From assembly GCA_963855995.1 (NCBI GenBank), contig OY979727.1, positions 6,343,001 through 6,407,000 of the forward strand: DNA of 64,000 nucleotides. Reading direction: 5' to 3'. Below the pieces are notes generated by a model. It worked only from the letters and a program-made list of their open reading frames with translations. It was not told the origin of the DNA and searched no databases. Numbering within the stretch: the first letter of the stretch is position 1; each line of letters starts with the position of its first letter. Positions 11,590 to 23,029 of the stretch are shown in pieces. Position numbers and translations under genes: made by a program. The DNA is from Muricea muricata (lineage: Eukaryota > Cnidaria > Anthozoa > Malacalcyonacea > Plexauridae).

Positions 11590-14500
11590 ACGAACTCAAA
11601 TATGTATCACGTTTGCTGCGCGACAAGCTCCGGTCTCTGGTGATTCGAGTACAGGTGGTAAATGACTTTCCGTTTAATAACGTTGAGCCCCGAAATACGA
11701 CATATAAATCCGATCTCTCTTTCCCCAAAAGAACTACCACCAGTAGACATGGGAAACTCTACCTCTACCTCAGTCTGTGCCTCTGGTGAGACCTCTGATG
11801 GAGATTGTAGTCCCGCGCCCATATCCTTGTTTTCGTCCTTTCTAACATTTAAAGATCAGTATTCCGGTTTACAGAGCAACCAGGAATTGAGATCCTCAAC
11901 ATCGAACCAATATGATCCTATTTTTCCCACTAATACTAACACTATACCTGTCAGAATGACATCCCGCCGCAGGAGATTGAATAGTGGCGTTTATCCTTTC
12001 ATACGTACTAATAGTTTCAAAACTTCAGCTAACCAGTTTTCAAGTTGTAGTAGTAACTTAATAAGTATTCAATTAAAACCTCCTACCTAAACCTCCAAAG
12101 ACGAGTAGTCATGAAAATGTCCCAAGAATCATTCTTTCTAATGTGAGGTCATTGGTTCCCAAGGTTGACGAAATTCGACTTTTGTCTTCGCAGATCAACC
12201 CTGATTTAATATATTTAACGGAGACGTGGATGAGGGACTCAATCAGTGATAACCAAATTGCGATACGTGATTATAACGTACCAGTGGCGGATCCAGGGTA
12301 AGTCAAAATAAATTATAGCAGCTCAATTTTAAATTCAAAATAACTTCATAACAATGTCATAGGTTATGAATTTCAAAAGAATAAAATCTAACCAATGAAG
12401 TTGCTTTGAATGTATTTCAAAATGTAAATATATCCTAGAGTGAGCTGTGGTAATTTATTTTGACTTACGCTAGATCCGCCACTGTAACGTACTTGGACGA
12501 GACCGCATCGAGAGCTCACATGGAGATGTTTGTCTTTATATGACAAATAACATTAAATTTAACCGCTTAACTGATTTGAAAGATGACAACTTCGAAGTTT
12601 TATGGGTTCACACAAGACCAAATCGCCTCCCCCGTGGTTTCCACTGTTTGATTGTTGCAACGGTGTATCACCCCCAAGCGCAAACGACAAAGATATGTTA
12701 CAATATCTAACAAGATCAGTTGGCGAAGTTGAAGGGAGGTATCCAGGTTGTGGAATCATTATTGCAGGTGATTTTAATAAATTGGATATTAAGTCCTTCT
12801 GTCGCCTATTTAGATTCAAGCAACTGATTAAGACTCCAACCCGTGGGGCAGCTATCCTGGATCTTGTAATAACTAAATTGCATAAATTCTACCATGCAAG
12901 TTCAATTGAGATCCTCCCACCCTTTGGTTTGTCCGACCATAATACTATCGTTATCCCCCCTCAAGGAAGATCACACAAACAACCTGATCGTGTTATTTAT
13001 AAAAGGGATACAAGACCCTCTCGGAAGAAAGAGCTCGGTAGATACCTAAATAATGTTGACTGGAGTATTCTTGACTCGGCTGACACATGTGAGTTTTTTC
13101 CGGTGTCTTGTCTACAAGAATGAACATTCTCATGCCTGAAAAAATGATCAAATTTCATCATAATGACCCTCCATGGATTACCGGGGAATTCAAGAGTTTA
13201 ATTAAAAAACGACAACAGGCGTTCTCATCTGGCAATACTACGACATCTAAATTTTATCGGAATAAAGTCAATAAAATGAGAAAAAAATGTCGACTCAACT
13301 ATTATGCTTGTAAGGTTAACCACCTTAAGCAAACTAAACCTAAAGAGTGGTGGGCAAAGGTAAAGAGCATATGCGGTGTGACGTCACCCTCGGGACTTGA
13401 TAGCTTGGTTTCGCATTTGCAAATTGAGAACCTTGACCAAATGTCTGCATCTGATTTAGCAAATACAATTAATGACAGCTTTTTGGATCCAATGAAAGAA
13501 TATAATCCCTTAATGATCTCGACTTACAGTTGTTAATGGATTTTTCTGAAGACGTCTTGGTCGCTGCTATGAACATAACTTCATCGGAGTCTGTACGCGC
13601 AAAACTGAAGTCTTTGAACTCGGGCAAGGCTCCAGGTCCTGATCGTATAGCAAACTGGGTGTTAAAAGAGTACGCAGACATTTTAGCTCCACCCATTTCA
13701 GTGTTGTTAAATGTTTCATACTGTAAACAAAAGTTACCTTCAGCCTGGAAACGAGCCAACATCACTCCGATCCCTAAAGAGAAACCGATTACAGACGTTA
13801 AGAAACATCTCAGACCTATATCACTCACCCCAGCGCTATCCAAAATTGCAGAAGACTTCGTTGTTGATCTTTGCATTGCCCCTGCTATTTTGAGTGTTAT
13901 TGACCCACATCAATTGGAGGAATACCTCGGTCTTCTGCCACACTAGCACTTATTAACATGGTTCATGAATGGACCAAGGCTACAGACGGTACAGAAAATA
14001 CTGTTCGTGTGGTTCTATTAGATTATAGGAAGGCATTTGATCTTATCGACCATCGAATCCTTGTAAAAAAGGTGTTCTATCTTGATATCCCTCTTGCAGT
14101 AAAATCGTTAACTTCCTGATGGATAAAGAACAGAGGGTCAAACTGTCTAGGGATTGTGTTTCAGAATGGCGTGGGTTCCATCTGGGGTTCCTGTGTTAGG
14201 CCTATCCTTGAATATAGTACCCAGGTATTCCATTACGCATAATCTAAGTACCTCAGTGATGTTATCGAACGTGTACAACAAAGAGTACTTTCCATTATTT
14301 ATCCTGGTTCTGACTATACGGACAGTTTAACACGCAGCGAACTACAAACCCTTCATGCCAGACGAGAAGATGCTTGCCTTAAATTGTTCAAGAACATTGA
14401 GAGCAGGTCGGATCATAAACTTCACCACCTGCTTCCAACAAGAATGGTCCAGAATCACTGCTTAAGATCACATCGCGAGTTTATAATTCCAAATGTCAGC

Positions 14501-14760
14501 ACAAATAGATTTTTAAACACTTTCATTTTATCATCTGCAAATGAAATGAACAAGTCACAAAAGTAGACTTAGTAGCGGATTTTGATTATATATAATATTG
14601 TTTTATATTGTTCTCATTTTATAACATTGAACACTGTTTTGAACAGTTTCAAGACAACTTTTAACATTATTTTAGAGTTGTTTTAATATCATGTAAATTA
14701 CGTAATTCAGCCTAGTTTTCTATGGCTGCAATGTAATCATTTTTAATAATAAACTATAAA
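11590..14760 (+). mobile_element. Non-LTR retrotransposon relic (L2/CR1-like) with endonuclease and RT
   Basis: Read 5' to 3', there is a serine/threonine-rich leader (11662-12090), then an APE-type endonuclease (about 12110-13000; SNVRSLVPKVDEIRLL, TETWMRDS, IIIAGDFNKLDIKSFC, LDLVITKLH, GLSDHNTIVI). A linker follows (13108-13536), then the reverse transcriptase N-terminal half (13530-14110; GKAPGPDRIANWVLK, LRPISLTPALSKIAEDFV, VVLLDYRKAFDLIDH). After about 14110 the frame jumps to the thumb (VIERVQQRVLSIIYPGSDY), so the YxDD segment is deleted. Multiple frameshifts show it is dead. A hAT-type MITE interrupts the endonuclease. Confidence 0.85.
12282..12484. mobile_element. hAT-type MITE inside the endonuclease region, 8-bp duplication
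   Basis: A 203-bp element begins CAGTGGCGGATCCAG and ends with the inverted CTAGATCCGCCACTG. It is flanked by an 8-bp direct repeat TAACGTAC at 12274-12281 and 12485-12492. The 8-bp duplication and CAGTGG termini are hallmarks of hAT elements. Without it, the endonuclease reading continues in frame, so this insertion came after the host retrotransposon. Confidence 0.9.
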
Positions 14761-14779
14761 CTACTTTAATAATAACATT

Positions 14780-15700
14780 AATCATAATAAATATTTACAG
14801 AAAAACGTTTGGAATTATGTAAAAAATATCCTCAATTATTTTAAGAGTATTTCACCAAAACGCTGGCTGCAGTTTACCCAAACTCATCCTATGATACAAT
14901 GTGACCGTGAACCTCCGACCTACAACCAACTTACCGATAATATACGTAAAATGAAAGCGTCTGGTCCTCCTTGTCTTTTAGATCAAATTTCGATTATCTG
15001 CTTAAAACGCTGCCCTTTCCTCCGATCGTGTCTTACAGGTTTAATTCATGCCGTATGTTCCTCTATTTCTTTTCTCTCCTGAATGGAAGAAGGCATGTAC
15101 AATATTAATTCAATACGACCGTCCTATCCAATTTTCGACAAATTAAACTTGAAAATATGCCCTTAAAAGTATTTACCTCATGTCTTCGTAATGCCATGTA
15201 CTATTTTCTCAATGCGAATAACTATATTGAACATAATATACAAAAAGGCTTCAATCCAAACATGTCCGGATAAAAAATTGCTTTTATGAAAAAATCATTC
15301 CCTTCTTTAAGGTTGTACAATACCACAAAGGCAATTTCGTTCCCATGATTCGTTTTTACGCTCGACTACTAAAACAACAGGATCAGATTAAATACCTGCT
15401 CAAGTCATCAAAGAAACGGCCCCTACCCCATCATCGTCCTGTCACTTTGTAAGGACATCATTAGATCTCTAGGAACGTTATCTCGTGAATACATATTAAC
15501 CAATATTTTCCCTATGCACAAAAAAGGTGAAACTGAATACAAAGAAAATTATCGACAAATTGCTTTTGCCAGTTGTCTCAAAGGTTTCTAGAACGATGTG
15601 TAAACGTCCGTGATTATTTATTCTATGTAATCAACGATGGTCAGCATGTCTTTCTTCAAGGGAAATCATTTGCAACAAACGTGTTCGAAGCTCTAGTATA
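14780..15700 (+). mobile_element. Non-LTR retrotransposon relic, RT fragments
   Basis: Short + strand pieces in shifting frames are present: NVWNYVKNILNYFKS near 14810, a stretch with LTDNIRKMKASGPPCLLDQI at 14930-15000, a PEWKKA-like piece near 15080, and NIFPMHKKGETEYKENYRQI near 15510-15560. They correspond to the start of a reverse transcriptase domain. The sequence is heavily decayed and no complete domain remains. Confidence 0.5.
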
Positions 15701-15728
15701 TTACCGGGTCCATATGGGGTCGGAAGTA

Positions 15729-15788
15729 ATTAGTATTCAAAATGGGTGCAAAAGTACCATTACTTATGCACCCATTTTGAATACTAAT
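15729..15788. repeat. 60-bp perfect-arm palindrome (hairpin)
   Basis: ATTAGTATTCAAAATGGGTG and its reverse complement are arranged as inverted arms of at least 22 bp, with near-complementary bases continuing to a CCAT loop. A TGACGTCATCG motif follows at 15793. It could be a tiny foldback element. Confidence 0.8.
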
Positions 15789-15943
15789 ACTAATGACGTC
15801 ATCGATAAAACAAAAGTCGGACGTCTGCGAAAGCTTAGCGTACTGAAATCTGATTGGTTTTCAGTTATCCTACGAACACTATAAAACGGGAATATTGAGT
15901 TGATGAAAGCATAGTGCTTACAACTTTCATAGAGATATAGTCC

Positions 15944-18342
15944 GGGAGGCAGAGGGAATTTTACTTACTTTCTCGAGGGACTAATTCTATTGTTGATAAT
16001 ATTGTAGTTTAGATGTCCCTTAATATGAATTCGAATGTTGTTTCGGCAGATTTTTCTTGAGTAATGTGTTAAACATGGTTTTCTGCTTGACTTCAAAACA
16101 TTCGAAAAGGCGCCATTTTGTTTCTAATTTTAGTACAAGAAACGAGCCCACGACATTTTCGATCAGCGGGCCACGGGGTAACTTCATGTATGCACATTAA
16201 TACGCAAAATATCCATGCTTTCGCATGGGTGGTCATAGCGTTAATGCTCAAAACATTTGATGTAATTTATAGTTATTCTGATTCGTGAAATATATATAAT
16301 TCATTTCTCTTTTTGTTGCATGTTTTAAAAAATTAAAAATTTTTTGAATGACTCAAACAACTGTGAGGCGCAAATATCCAGGCAAATGAATCATTGTTAC
16401 ACAGTCATGCCTATGCTCATACGTGACCGGTCTAAGGGTGCCCACCAGCTGCTGCAATTAAAATATGGTAGGCTCAATATATTATCATCACCTAAAATGA
16501 TGTATTCTTTTTGATAACCCCCCCCCCCCCTTGTTACAGATTTATTTTGGTTTTATTGGAAGCAAGAAATCAAGTAGCGGTGGAGGTCATCTGCTGTTTG
16601 TTTAATTTTAATGAACGTTCTTCAGTTTCTTTAAGTATTCTTGTTTTAACTTATTTCGGTACAAATTTTAAATGATTTTCCATTACCACCTTTTTTCCCT
16701 TTGCATGAAAATTAGTGAACCGTTTTTGAATCGGCCCTCCCCCTATAATTGAAGAAGATAATAACATGAAGAGTTCCTTCTTTGTCCGCCGTGGTCACAT
16801 CCAAACAACATTATTCAATTAACATTACTTCCCTTATTTTAACCGTGGTGCTGTCGAAAGAAAAATTACCAAACGAACAGGTTCCCTGAGTGGTCTGGTG
16901 CGTAGCAATCGAACTGTAGGTAGTTATATTATGGGCTGTCCATTAAGGGAAATAACACCACCGTAAATCAAGCAGCATGTACATTTTACCAGCATTCATT
17001 GCGGACATTGAGCAAAAACGACTGAAAAAAATGCCAAGGAAAATATCCCAGGATATAAAACTTTAACAACATAGAGAAAATAACCTTCTCTCTTGTGCTT
17101 GTCCTTCAACAGACGTTCAATGTGCTTTGTGAAATGACATAGGCGTACGGGATCTCTGTCAACTGGGGAGGGGGTGGCTATCATTTCTTTCCCGAATTCC
17201 TCCATGGCCAGTGTCTAAGCGTCCAAATTCTCCGAAATTTGGAAATAAATTCCCTGAAAAAGTGGCAGTTTCCAATTTATTATTTTTTTTTTGGGGGGGG
17301 GGGGTTGCAGCCCTTCCAGCCACCCTTGCTCGTACGCCTATATGAAATGATTTCCGACCGCAAAGCATTCTGAAAATGTACATCCGCCAACTTAATTGAA
17401 AAATACTCGGCCTTACCTCGTATTTCAACCTGTCCCGGAGGAAGTCCTTCTACTTGTGTTTGAACTATTACAAGTATTAAAGTTCTTTAAGCATCACCAC
17501 GGCAGAAAAAAGGAAGAATAATCATCTTCAGACATCACCACAGATAAAAGGAAGACGCTGATATAATTTTCTTCTCTATACATCATCAGGCAGGAACTTG
17601 AAAGGTGAACTTTAGACATCGCCACATTAGGAAATGTAAGGAACTTTTCATTTAGGTTACGGTAGCAGAAGGGAGGAACTGATCAGCATATAATTTTCTA
17701 GTTGATACATCACTACGGCAGAAAGGGGGAGGGACTGTTCATAGACTTTCACAGCGGGTGAGGATAAAAAAATTGAGGATAAAAAAATTAAGGATACCAT
17801 ATTTTAATTGCACCAGGCGGTGCCCCCCCCCCCCCCACCTCGCCTTATGACCGGTCACATATGAGCATAGGCATGGCTGCGTGACAATGGTTCGTCTGGC
17901 TATTTGCGCTTCACAGTTGTTTGAGTCATTCAAAAAATTTTTAATTTTTTAAAACAACAAAAAGATAAATGAATTATATGTATTTCATGAATCAGAATAA
18001 CTATAAATAATTATATCAAATGTTCTGAGCATTAACGCTATGACTACCCATGCGAAAGAATGAATATTTTGCGTATTAATGTGCATACATGAAGTTACCC
18101 TGTGGCCCGCTGATCGAAAATGTCGTGGGCTTGTTTCTTGTACTAAAATTAGAAACAAAATGGCGCCTTTTCGAATGTTTTGAAGTCAAGCAGAAAACCA
18201 TGTTTAACACATTACTCAAGAAAAATCTGCCGAAACAACATTCGAATTCGTATTTAGGGACATCTGAACTACTATATTATCAACAATAGAATTAGTCCCT
18301 CGAGAAAGTAAGTGTGCATACATTTTTGACCCTCTGCCTCCC
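15944..18342. mobile_element. Large foldback element with about 530-bp inverted arms
   Basis: The left arm (15944-16469) begins GGGAGGCAGAGGG; the right arm (17796-18342) ends CCCTCTGCCTCCC. The arms match over their length with indels and substitutions; shared blocks include CCTCGAG, TTTCGGCAGATTTTTCTTGA, AAAATGGCGCC and GACCGGTC. The 1.3-kb centre has poly-C/poly-G runs and no supported gene. A broken GRF zinc-finger gene starts 23 bp beyond the right end. In the intact Polinton of this window a GRF gene also sits just inside the terminal repeat, so the arms could be old Polinton-type termini. That link is an inference. Confidence 0.7.
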
Positions 18343-18364
18343 TGACTAATAAGATTGACAGTTT

Positions 18365-18525
18365 ATGGTGAAGTGTTTACACGGAAAGCCGGCTGCTCAT
18401 TCAACAACACAGAAAGGCTCCCTGTGGCTTTGCAGTCAGAGTCCGAGCTGCCATTTCTTTTGCTCCAAAGACCTGGGCTATCTATTTGAGAAAGCTATAG
18501 AGTCATGGAAATCAACGAAACAACC
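18365..18525 (+). pseudogene. Broken GRF zinc-finger gene, Polinton-related
   Basis: The first about 50 codons read VKCLHGKPAAHSTTQKGSLW then LCSQSPSCHFFCSK and FEKAIESWK. This matches the N-terminal finger of the GRF gene at 43870-44475 (ECLHGKPASS...FFYCGQKPSCNFFCPQ...FENAIAMWR) in order and spacing. The Cys-x-His...Cys...Cys zinc ligands are kept. The homology stops after about residue 50, and the fingers two and three of the intact gene are absent. Confidence 0.7.
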
Positions 18526-18848
18526 TCGTGTACGTACGCGATGTGCGTACATTGTGCGCACGGTGACGTCTTGATACAGTGTTATAAATACGGGTTTTTC
18601 AGCGAGAAATGGCATAGTGCATTTACCGTCCCTTGGAAAAATATTAAATATGAACAAAGAAATAATCAATTGTTCCACAATAGCGCAATTAAATTTTCTG
18701 CGCAGAATTTTGATATTTGAAGCAAAATAAAGTTGCGAGGACATTTCTTTACATGCATTAAACACCTTATGAACTTTAAAGCTCTGTTTTGGGACACATT
18801 CTATGGCGTTTCATACCAAAAAACCGGTCTCAGGTGACGCTAGGCCAC

Positions 18849-19060
18849 TGTGGCTATACTTTGTCCTGTACAATTTTATGCGATGAGCACCTGCTCATGA
18901 GCACATGCTCATACGCTCATAGGGCCCGATGTGGCCCGCCATGTTAGTATAGCTATATTTTGTTAGTCTTGTACAAGTTCATGCGATGAGCAGATGAGCA
19001 CCTGCTCATAACTGCTCATGAGCACATCCTCATACGCTCATAGGGGCCCGATGTGGTCCG
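18849..19060. repeat. Imperfect tandem duplication rich in GCTCAT/ATGAGC palindromes
   Basis: Two units of roughly 90-110 bp each carry a TGCGATGAGCA block, several TGCTCATGAGCA palindromes and a CATAGGG(G)CCCGATGTGG end. The palindrome density is unusual for this AT-rich window. No function is evident. Confidence 0.7.
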
Positions 19061-19173
19061 ATGGCTTAGCACATATGAAACATGCCATATTAAAATCTTA
19101 TTGGTTGTCAGTTATCCTAGCAATAGTATAAAATGATAAATTTGAGCCGGTAAGAGCATACCGCTTGCAACGT

Positions 19174-20519
19174 TCAAAAGGGCGAAAAAAGGGGTATGAT
19201 GAATACGAAATCGTACTGATTTTGGAGCAAAATATTAGAGTGTTCAGCTTCTACATTGTTCTCCATTCTCGATCGTTTGACTTTGTAAACCGTTCCATCC
19301 TCTACTAGTAGGAGCTTACGTTTTACTCCCTTGTGTTCCACGGATTTGACATCCAGCACTTTGACTGCATTTCGTTTCTAGTTCGCTGGCAATAGAGGCA
19401 CCTTCTCGTAATCGACTACACCAGCCCAATCTCCTCTTTGTACAATTTTACAAATAGCAAATTTCCTCTTAGTAGAATCTTTTACTCTTACTTTATTTAT
19501 AGTTATGTTACAACAGTTTTTAGCTGTTCTTTCTGCTGCTCTAAATTGTCGCCAGCTTGGTAAAGTATGCCATCGCCCAGCTTAACAACCAGTTTCTGTT
19601 GTCCGTAATGCTCGATATGACCGACGGCGACGACGGTATGGGTTTAACCCAGAGGTAACTCGACCAAATTCTGCGTATGCTTGTAAGACACCATTTCTTC
19701 TCTTGCTAGTACAGGTGGGGAATCCACCGGCATGGTCGAATCTACGCAAGCCATTTTTTACTTTTCTTCTTGTATTTCTCTCGTTATTTGCTTCCGTAGA
19801 CTTTTGATGAAATCTTTTTCCATCTCTGCGGGCAAAGTAAGATTACAATAGACGATAACGTTTCTTTGCGGCGTGCGACCTCATCCAGTATTATTGAAAA
19901 CAGCTAATGGTTTCTCAATGAGTGTGAGGTAGTTGCGCTTAGGATCTCTTATCTTTTCGTTCTGTTCACTCGTTAGGTTTTCTCGTATGAACCTTTCAAT
20001 TTCTTTATTAGAATAGCAAAGGCCATGTGTTCCATTCAGATCTGTGGCCACCAACATGATGTTTTTATCTCCAAACTGGGCCTGGGTCTCTCGCATGGCC
20101 ATGAAATTGTTGGATCCCAAAGGCAAATTCTTAAGATGGATTTTTTTTTGTTGGAGAAAGCGCTGCTATTGTAGTTGTCTAGAAGCTGCAATTTGTTCTG
20201 TTTCTCTGCGATGGCATCTTCGAAAGGCTTTCGACTTTCTGGTATGTCATTCGCTACTTCGCGAGCCACCTTTTCCCACTGCTTACTCTCTTTCGCTTTT
20301 GACTGCACCACCTTTCCTGCTTCCTGACGATTCTGGAATTTTGACATCTAGGATGTCAACTCGAAACAGTTCCATATCGACTTTGCAGTTGAGGTTGGCT
20401 TTAACATGTGCGAGATAAGGCGTGCAACGTTCGTGAGGAACAAATCCCGCTCTCTCCAACAAGAAAGCATTGTCTTCTTTACTTCCTTCGTACCAACTGT
20501 ACACTCTACCTTTAAACAC
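19174..20519 (-). pseudogene. Decayed minus-strand gene of unknown function
   Basis: Reading from 20519 down, the frames change several times but the peptide style is continuous: VYSWYEGSKEDNAFLLERAG, then a KEIERFIRENLTSEQNEKIR stretch near 19970, then KNIMLVATDLNGTHGLCYSN and a RNVIVYCNLTLPAEMEKDF piece near 19840. A KLVVKLGDGILYQAG piece lies near 19590, and the basic C-terminal KRKLLLVEDGTVYKVKRSRM at 19260-19330. I do not recognise the family. The gene may continue upstream at 21273-20990 (FVDNFLFYVYVPDYF), interrupted by a non-LTR insertion. Confidence 0.45.
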
Positions 20520-20589
20520 TAGTCTTGTCGTAAAGTCTGCATTTCCATCTGTACGGTTTTTAAAAAATCGTGTGTCGTATATGTCTTTG

Positions 20590-20998
20590 ATTTTAGTCGT
20601 GCCAGTCTTACTTATGGTTTTACTCCGATTAAATATCCCGATTACGTTCAGAGGTAACTTAGAACAGATGGTTAGGTTACCAAGACACCATCAGTTATAT
20701 GATTATTTTGTTTCAAACAATTTGCTATCTGACTGTCAATTTGGCTTTAGACAGTTTCACTCCACTGCATCAACCCTTTTAGATAGCACAAATGAGTGGT
20801 TTATAAATATGCACCTTGGTAAAATTAATATTGCAGTTTTTCTAGACTTGCAAAAAGCTTTTGGTACGATAAATCACGATATTCTATTAAAGAAACTTGA
20901 AACGTATGGCATGGGATCACCAGTGTTGAATCTTTTAAGAAATCATCAAACAGACAGAACTCAGATGTGCTCAGTAAATGGCGAATCTAAAAACAGGT
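20590..20998 (+). mobile_element. Non-LTR RT fragment inserted in the unknown gene
   Basis: The + strand frame contains YFVSNNLLSDCQFGFRQFHS and INIAVFLDLQKAFGTINHDI, the motif A region of L2/CR1-like reverse transcriptases, with a Gly replacing the usual Asp before TI. It covers only the fingers-palm region and stops at KNR then a stop codon. It splits the decayed minus-strand gene around it. Confidence 0.8.
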
Positions 20999-21576
20999 AA
21001 CATATCTCGAATGTGTTTGTTAACATGGCCGACCTCCGTGTAGGTTTTCTTTGCCGTCACGAAGTAATCCGGGACGTAGACATAGAACAAGAAGTTATCC
21101 ACGAACTTGTCACTGCATGGCGAGAATCCAATACCATCTTGTTGCCCATACTTGTTAAAATTGACAGCGCCAGTTCTGTTAAGCGAATTCTTCTTCGCAC
21201 TTTTCTCTGAGACCACGGTGCTCTTGTTGGGTCTACCAAGAATTGCACGGCGCGAAAAAAGATTAAGCATCATATTGTATAGTAAATTTAGATCTTTACC
21301 AAGAGATCTTCATACCACGAAATGTAAGATAGAATGAGAAAAAGACTACGAAGGGTGCTTTATGTAACGTATTTTTGCAAACTAAGCTGTTTTTGTTGTG
21401 ACGTCACAACGAGGATGGCAATCTTGCCCAGACTTGCCAAGGTCTCCGTAGGGAAGTCGCTTATCCAACAATCGGGCCATCTGGCCGCAAATTGCCTTAT
21501 AGGGCCAAAACGGGCCAGATGAAATATTATCACACGTAAACGATGAGTCAGTATCATTGGGAACTTGCTAAGATAA

Positions 21577-22092
21577 CATGGATCGCACGCGTAGAAACTG
21601 CCCTGTGTTTGGTTGTGGTAGTACAAATCTTGCTAAACTTGCTAATCATCTCTATCAAGTAACGGAATGTATACGGAAGAACGCAAAAATTGGCTAAAGT
21701 GGAGTAAGATAGGTATATGTGTGCCTCAACAGAATAACAAAGGAATTCATTATGGAGGAGAGTGTCGAAACGCTATTAAAGCAGCAAGAAGAGATAGAAC
21801 GAAAATTTAATGTTTGCTTACAAGCTGCCGGATTAAAACAGGAGCAGGGCCGAACACATACTAAGGCTGGAGAAGGTAAAAAAAGGTTAATATATTAACT
21901 GATATGCTGGATTATGAGAAAGTCCCTCTATTACCACCAAAGAAGAAGAGAGGTGTCCTAAAAGTGCTGAATGTCAAATCCGTGGAACACAAGGGAGTAA
22001 AACGTAAGCTCCTACTAGCAGAGGATAAAACGGTTTACAAAGTCAAACGATCGAGAATGGAGAAGAGTGTAGAAGCTGGACAATGTGTTTAA
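21577..22092 (+). pseudogene. Decayed gene with C2H2-like finger, coiled stretch and basic tail
   Basis: A possible start at 21577 gives DRTRRNCPVFGCGSTNLAKL then ANHLYQV, a single zinc-finger-like motif. After frame breaks a Glu/Gln-rich helix follows (EESVETLLKQQEEIERKF) near 21760, then YEKVPLLPPKKKRG and KRKLLLAEDKTVYKVKRSRM ending at 22092. The tail is shared with the minus-strand pseudogene at 19174-19359. The function is unknown; the basic tail and finger suggest nucleic-acid binding. Confidence 0.4.
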
Positions 22093-22328
22093 ATACCTTC
22101 TATTTGTATTGTCTTGTTATATTCTATAAGAAATAAATTTTTCCGAACGTTGATCTGTGTGTTAATTTATGCAAAGCAAGAAACACTCTAATAGTTTGCT
22201 CCAAAATCAGTACGACTTCCTAATAAATTAACGCGAGTCTGAATAAATTAAGAAATGATGACGTCATGGGCGGTGCTAAGTGTACGGCTCGCACCGCCCG
22301 TCCCAGAAGCCCCACTCTCCTACTACTA

Positions 22329-22915
22329 CAGTGCGTATCAAAAAAAAAAGGTAATCGCACTTTGCAGTGCTCTAGCGCGTTCATTATACAATCTACAGAA
22401 ATCATTCTTTCGCTGGCGGAAAGACCAGGCTTTTAGCTTTCGATTGTCATCATTTTTGTGAAATTTGAAGAAAGATTGGGCAAATACGAATCAAATGAAA
22501 ATAGCCGGTCGAAATCGCATATTTTCACCTCTGAGCATTATTAGGGCAGCGAATAAGAAAAGAAAATTTCATTAATAATTTATCTGTCACGAGAAACAAA
22601 TAACATGACTAATAAAATGCCAGAAGTTTACTACCTAAGCTAAAATTGGTCAATTAATTTTGTAATTTAATTCCCTAATGGGATTAAATTTCAACAGATT
22701 TTCAATAAACTCCCAACGGTGAAAAAATGTGATTTCGACCTGCAATTTTTATCGCATTTGTATTCGCTTGATTTTTCTTCAAATTTTATAAAAACGATGG
22801 CAATTAAAAGCTAAAAACCTGGTCTTTCCAACTACGTAAGAATTATTTCTGTATGTTAAATATTGAACGCCCTAAAGCACATCAAAGTTCGATTACTTTT
22901 TTTTTATACACCCTG
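22329..22915. mobile_element. Mariner-type MITE, TA duplication
   Basis: The termini are CAGTGCGTATCAAAAAAAAA at left and the inverted TTTTTTTATACACCCTG at right, flanked by TA (22327-22328 and 22916-22917). The arms are inverted copies for about 200 bp, including GGTCGAAATCGCAT and AAAGACCAGG...AGCTTT. The 587-bp element is non-coding and belongs to the same terminal family as the MITE at 49378-49822. Confidence 0.8.
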
Positions 22916-22917
22916 TA

Positions 22918-23010
22918 GTACTATTTGTTTGAAAAAATTGATAATAGAAGATTGCTACAGAAACTAGTTGAATCTGGTATTGATGGCAAACTAATAAAAT
23001 TGTAGAAAAC
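22918..23010 (+). mobile_element. Small non-LTR RT fragment
   Basis: A + strand reading LFEKIDNRRLLQKLVESGID then GKLIKL resembles the segment after motif A in non-LTR reverse transcriptases. It is short and ends at a stop codon. Confidence 0.35.
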
Positions 23011-23029
23011 ATGGATGACGCGTAGCCAG

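Larger units (their letters stand above)
19211..22215. mobile_element. Inverted-repeat element carrying a decayed unknown gene
   Basis: The outer arms about 19211-19440 and 21904-22215 are inverted copies. Both include GTACTGATTTTGGAGCAAA (inverted at the right) and both encode the same basic peptide (VKSVEHKGVKRKLLL ... YKVKRSRME), on the minus strand at left and the plus strand at right. Between them lies a decayed minus-strand gene and a non-LTR insertion. No transposase is recognised and the boundary duplication was not resolved. Confidence 0.55.

Noticed and set aside
17159..17428. Minus-strand open frame near a G-run
   Set aside because: It is driven by the G-run at 17293-17304 inside the foldback centre and has no recognisable domain.
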